From: Phocaeicola plebeius
GTDB taxonomy: Bacteria > Bacteroidota > Bacteroidia > Bacteroidales > Bacteroidaceae
Length of the DNA: 5,317 bases
Direction of reading: 5' to 3'
NCBI GenBank assembly: GCA_004558305.1
Contig: SFDG01000105.1
Coordinates: 1-5,317 of the forward strand
Shown here: positions 5,081 through 5,317 of the stretch, piece after piece
Position numbering within the stretch: position 1 is the first letter of the stretch
Layout of the letters: each line of letters begins with the position of its first letter
Notes under the pieces: model-generated
What the model was told of the DNA's origin: nothing
Database searches by the model: none
What the model saw: the letters and a program-made list of their open reading frames with translations, nothing else
Made by a program: the position numbers and the translations under genes

Positions 5081-5317
5081 TTAGTCTCCATAGATGGCCA
5101 CCTCCTTGGCATAGCGTTTCCAGTGCGACAACGACTGCAGGGCTATCTCGCGTTTGTCACGCTCTATCATGCCCGCCGTGGCGCGGTTCCATACGTCACT
5201 CATGCGATAATGGCGGATGCTGAGATAAAGCAGACGGAGCTTGTGGGAGAAAGAAGAGAGCTTGTCTTCCAACTCCCACAAGGTCTTGCTGCGCTCGGCT
5301 CCCGTCAGCATATTGGT
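5081..5317 (-). CDS. 3' end of a helical protein, truncated by the right edge (78 codons visible)
   Basis: The frame is open to the right edge, reading T-N before the first visible Met at 5311, so the true start probably lies outside the window. The visible part is strongly helical: TLWELEDKLSSFSHKLRLLYLSIRHY looks like a coiled-coil-forming helix, then MSDVWNRATAGMIERDKREIALQSL and a closing helix HWKRYAKEVAI. No membrane segment is seen here. It ends at TAA 5083-5081, 4 nt before the exported protein's start, so the two are almost certainly co-transcribed. Function is unknown. Met 5311 could be the start of a 76-aa protein, but the open frame upstream makes a longer protein more likely. Confidence 0.75.
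   Translation of the reverse strand, partial: TNMLTGAERSKTLWELEDKLSSFSHKLRLLYLSIRHYRMSDVWNRATAGMIERDKREIALQSLSHWKRYAKEVAIYGD

Overview
The window is a stretch of one minus-strand operon. All convincing genes run right to left, junctions are tight, and the plus strand holds only antisense shadows. G+C is roughly half. A small two-pass pilin-like protein of the DUF4134 (CTnDOT TraE-like) type and the A/T-rich leaders without clear Shine-Dalgarno sequences point to a member of the Bacteroidota (Bacteroidales such as Prevotella, Bacteroides or Muribaculaceae relatives). The locus looks like part of a conjugative type IV secretion module on an integrative element or plasmid. That host and system call is inference from one recognisable family plus the make-up of the neighbours.

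In transcription order the window contains: the 3' end of a helical protein (5317-5081); a 231-aa exported helical protein that could fill a VirB5/TrbJ-like or Bacteroides TraI-like slot (5076-4381); a 232-aa glycine-rich protein with a C-terminal hydrophobic hairpin (4376-3678); a DUF4134-like pilin candidate with an unusual long hydrophilic tail (3640-3137); an M23 (LytM-like) protein whose reading frame breaks at a run of nine A (3127-2267) and resumes in the -1 frame to 1953; a 550-aa membrane-associated protein of unknown family (1948-296); and the first 81 codons of a protein that may begin with an ArdC-like domain (243 to beyond the left edge).

The most interesting point is the M23 gene. 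Its frame ends five codons after an A9 run, yet the -1 frame stays open for another 110 codons. That extension has a normal protein composition and no start codon near its beginning, and it ends exactly 4 nt before the next gene. The same 4-nt stop-to-start spacing occurs at two other junctions. The sequence therefore predicts a 286-aa and a 391-aa product made through slippage at A9, or else a one-base error or mutation in a homopolymer. The M23 domain keeps the three zinc-ligand positions but has Thr where the first His of HxH is expected, and it lacks a signal peptide, so its peptidase activity is doubtful.

Smaller signals include a decamer (AATGATACGA) shared by the leaders of two genes, a run of in-frame stop codons built from a 9-bp tandem repeat, and two short in-frame coding repeats. 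No RNA genes, insertion sequences, CRISPR arrays, convincing terminators or promoters were seen. No gap between genes exceeds 52 nt.
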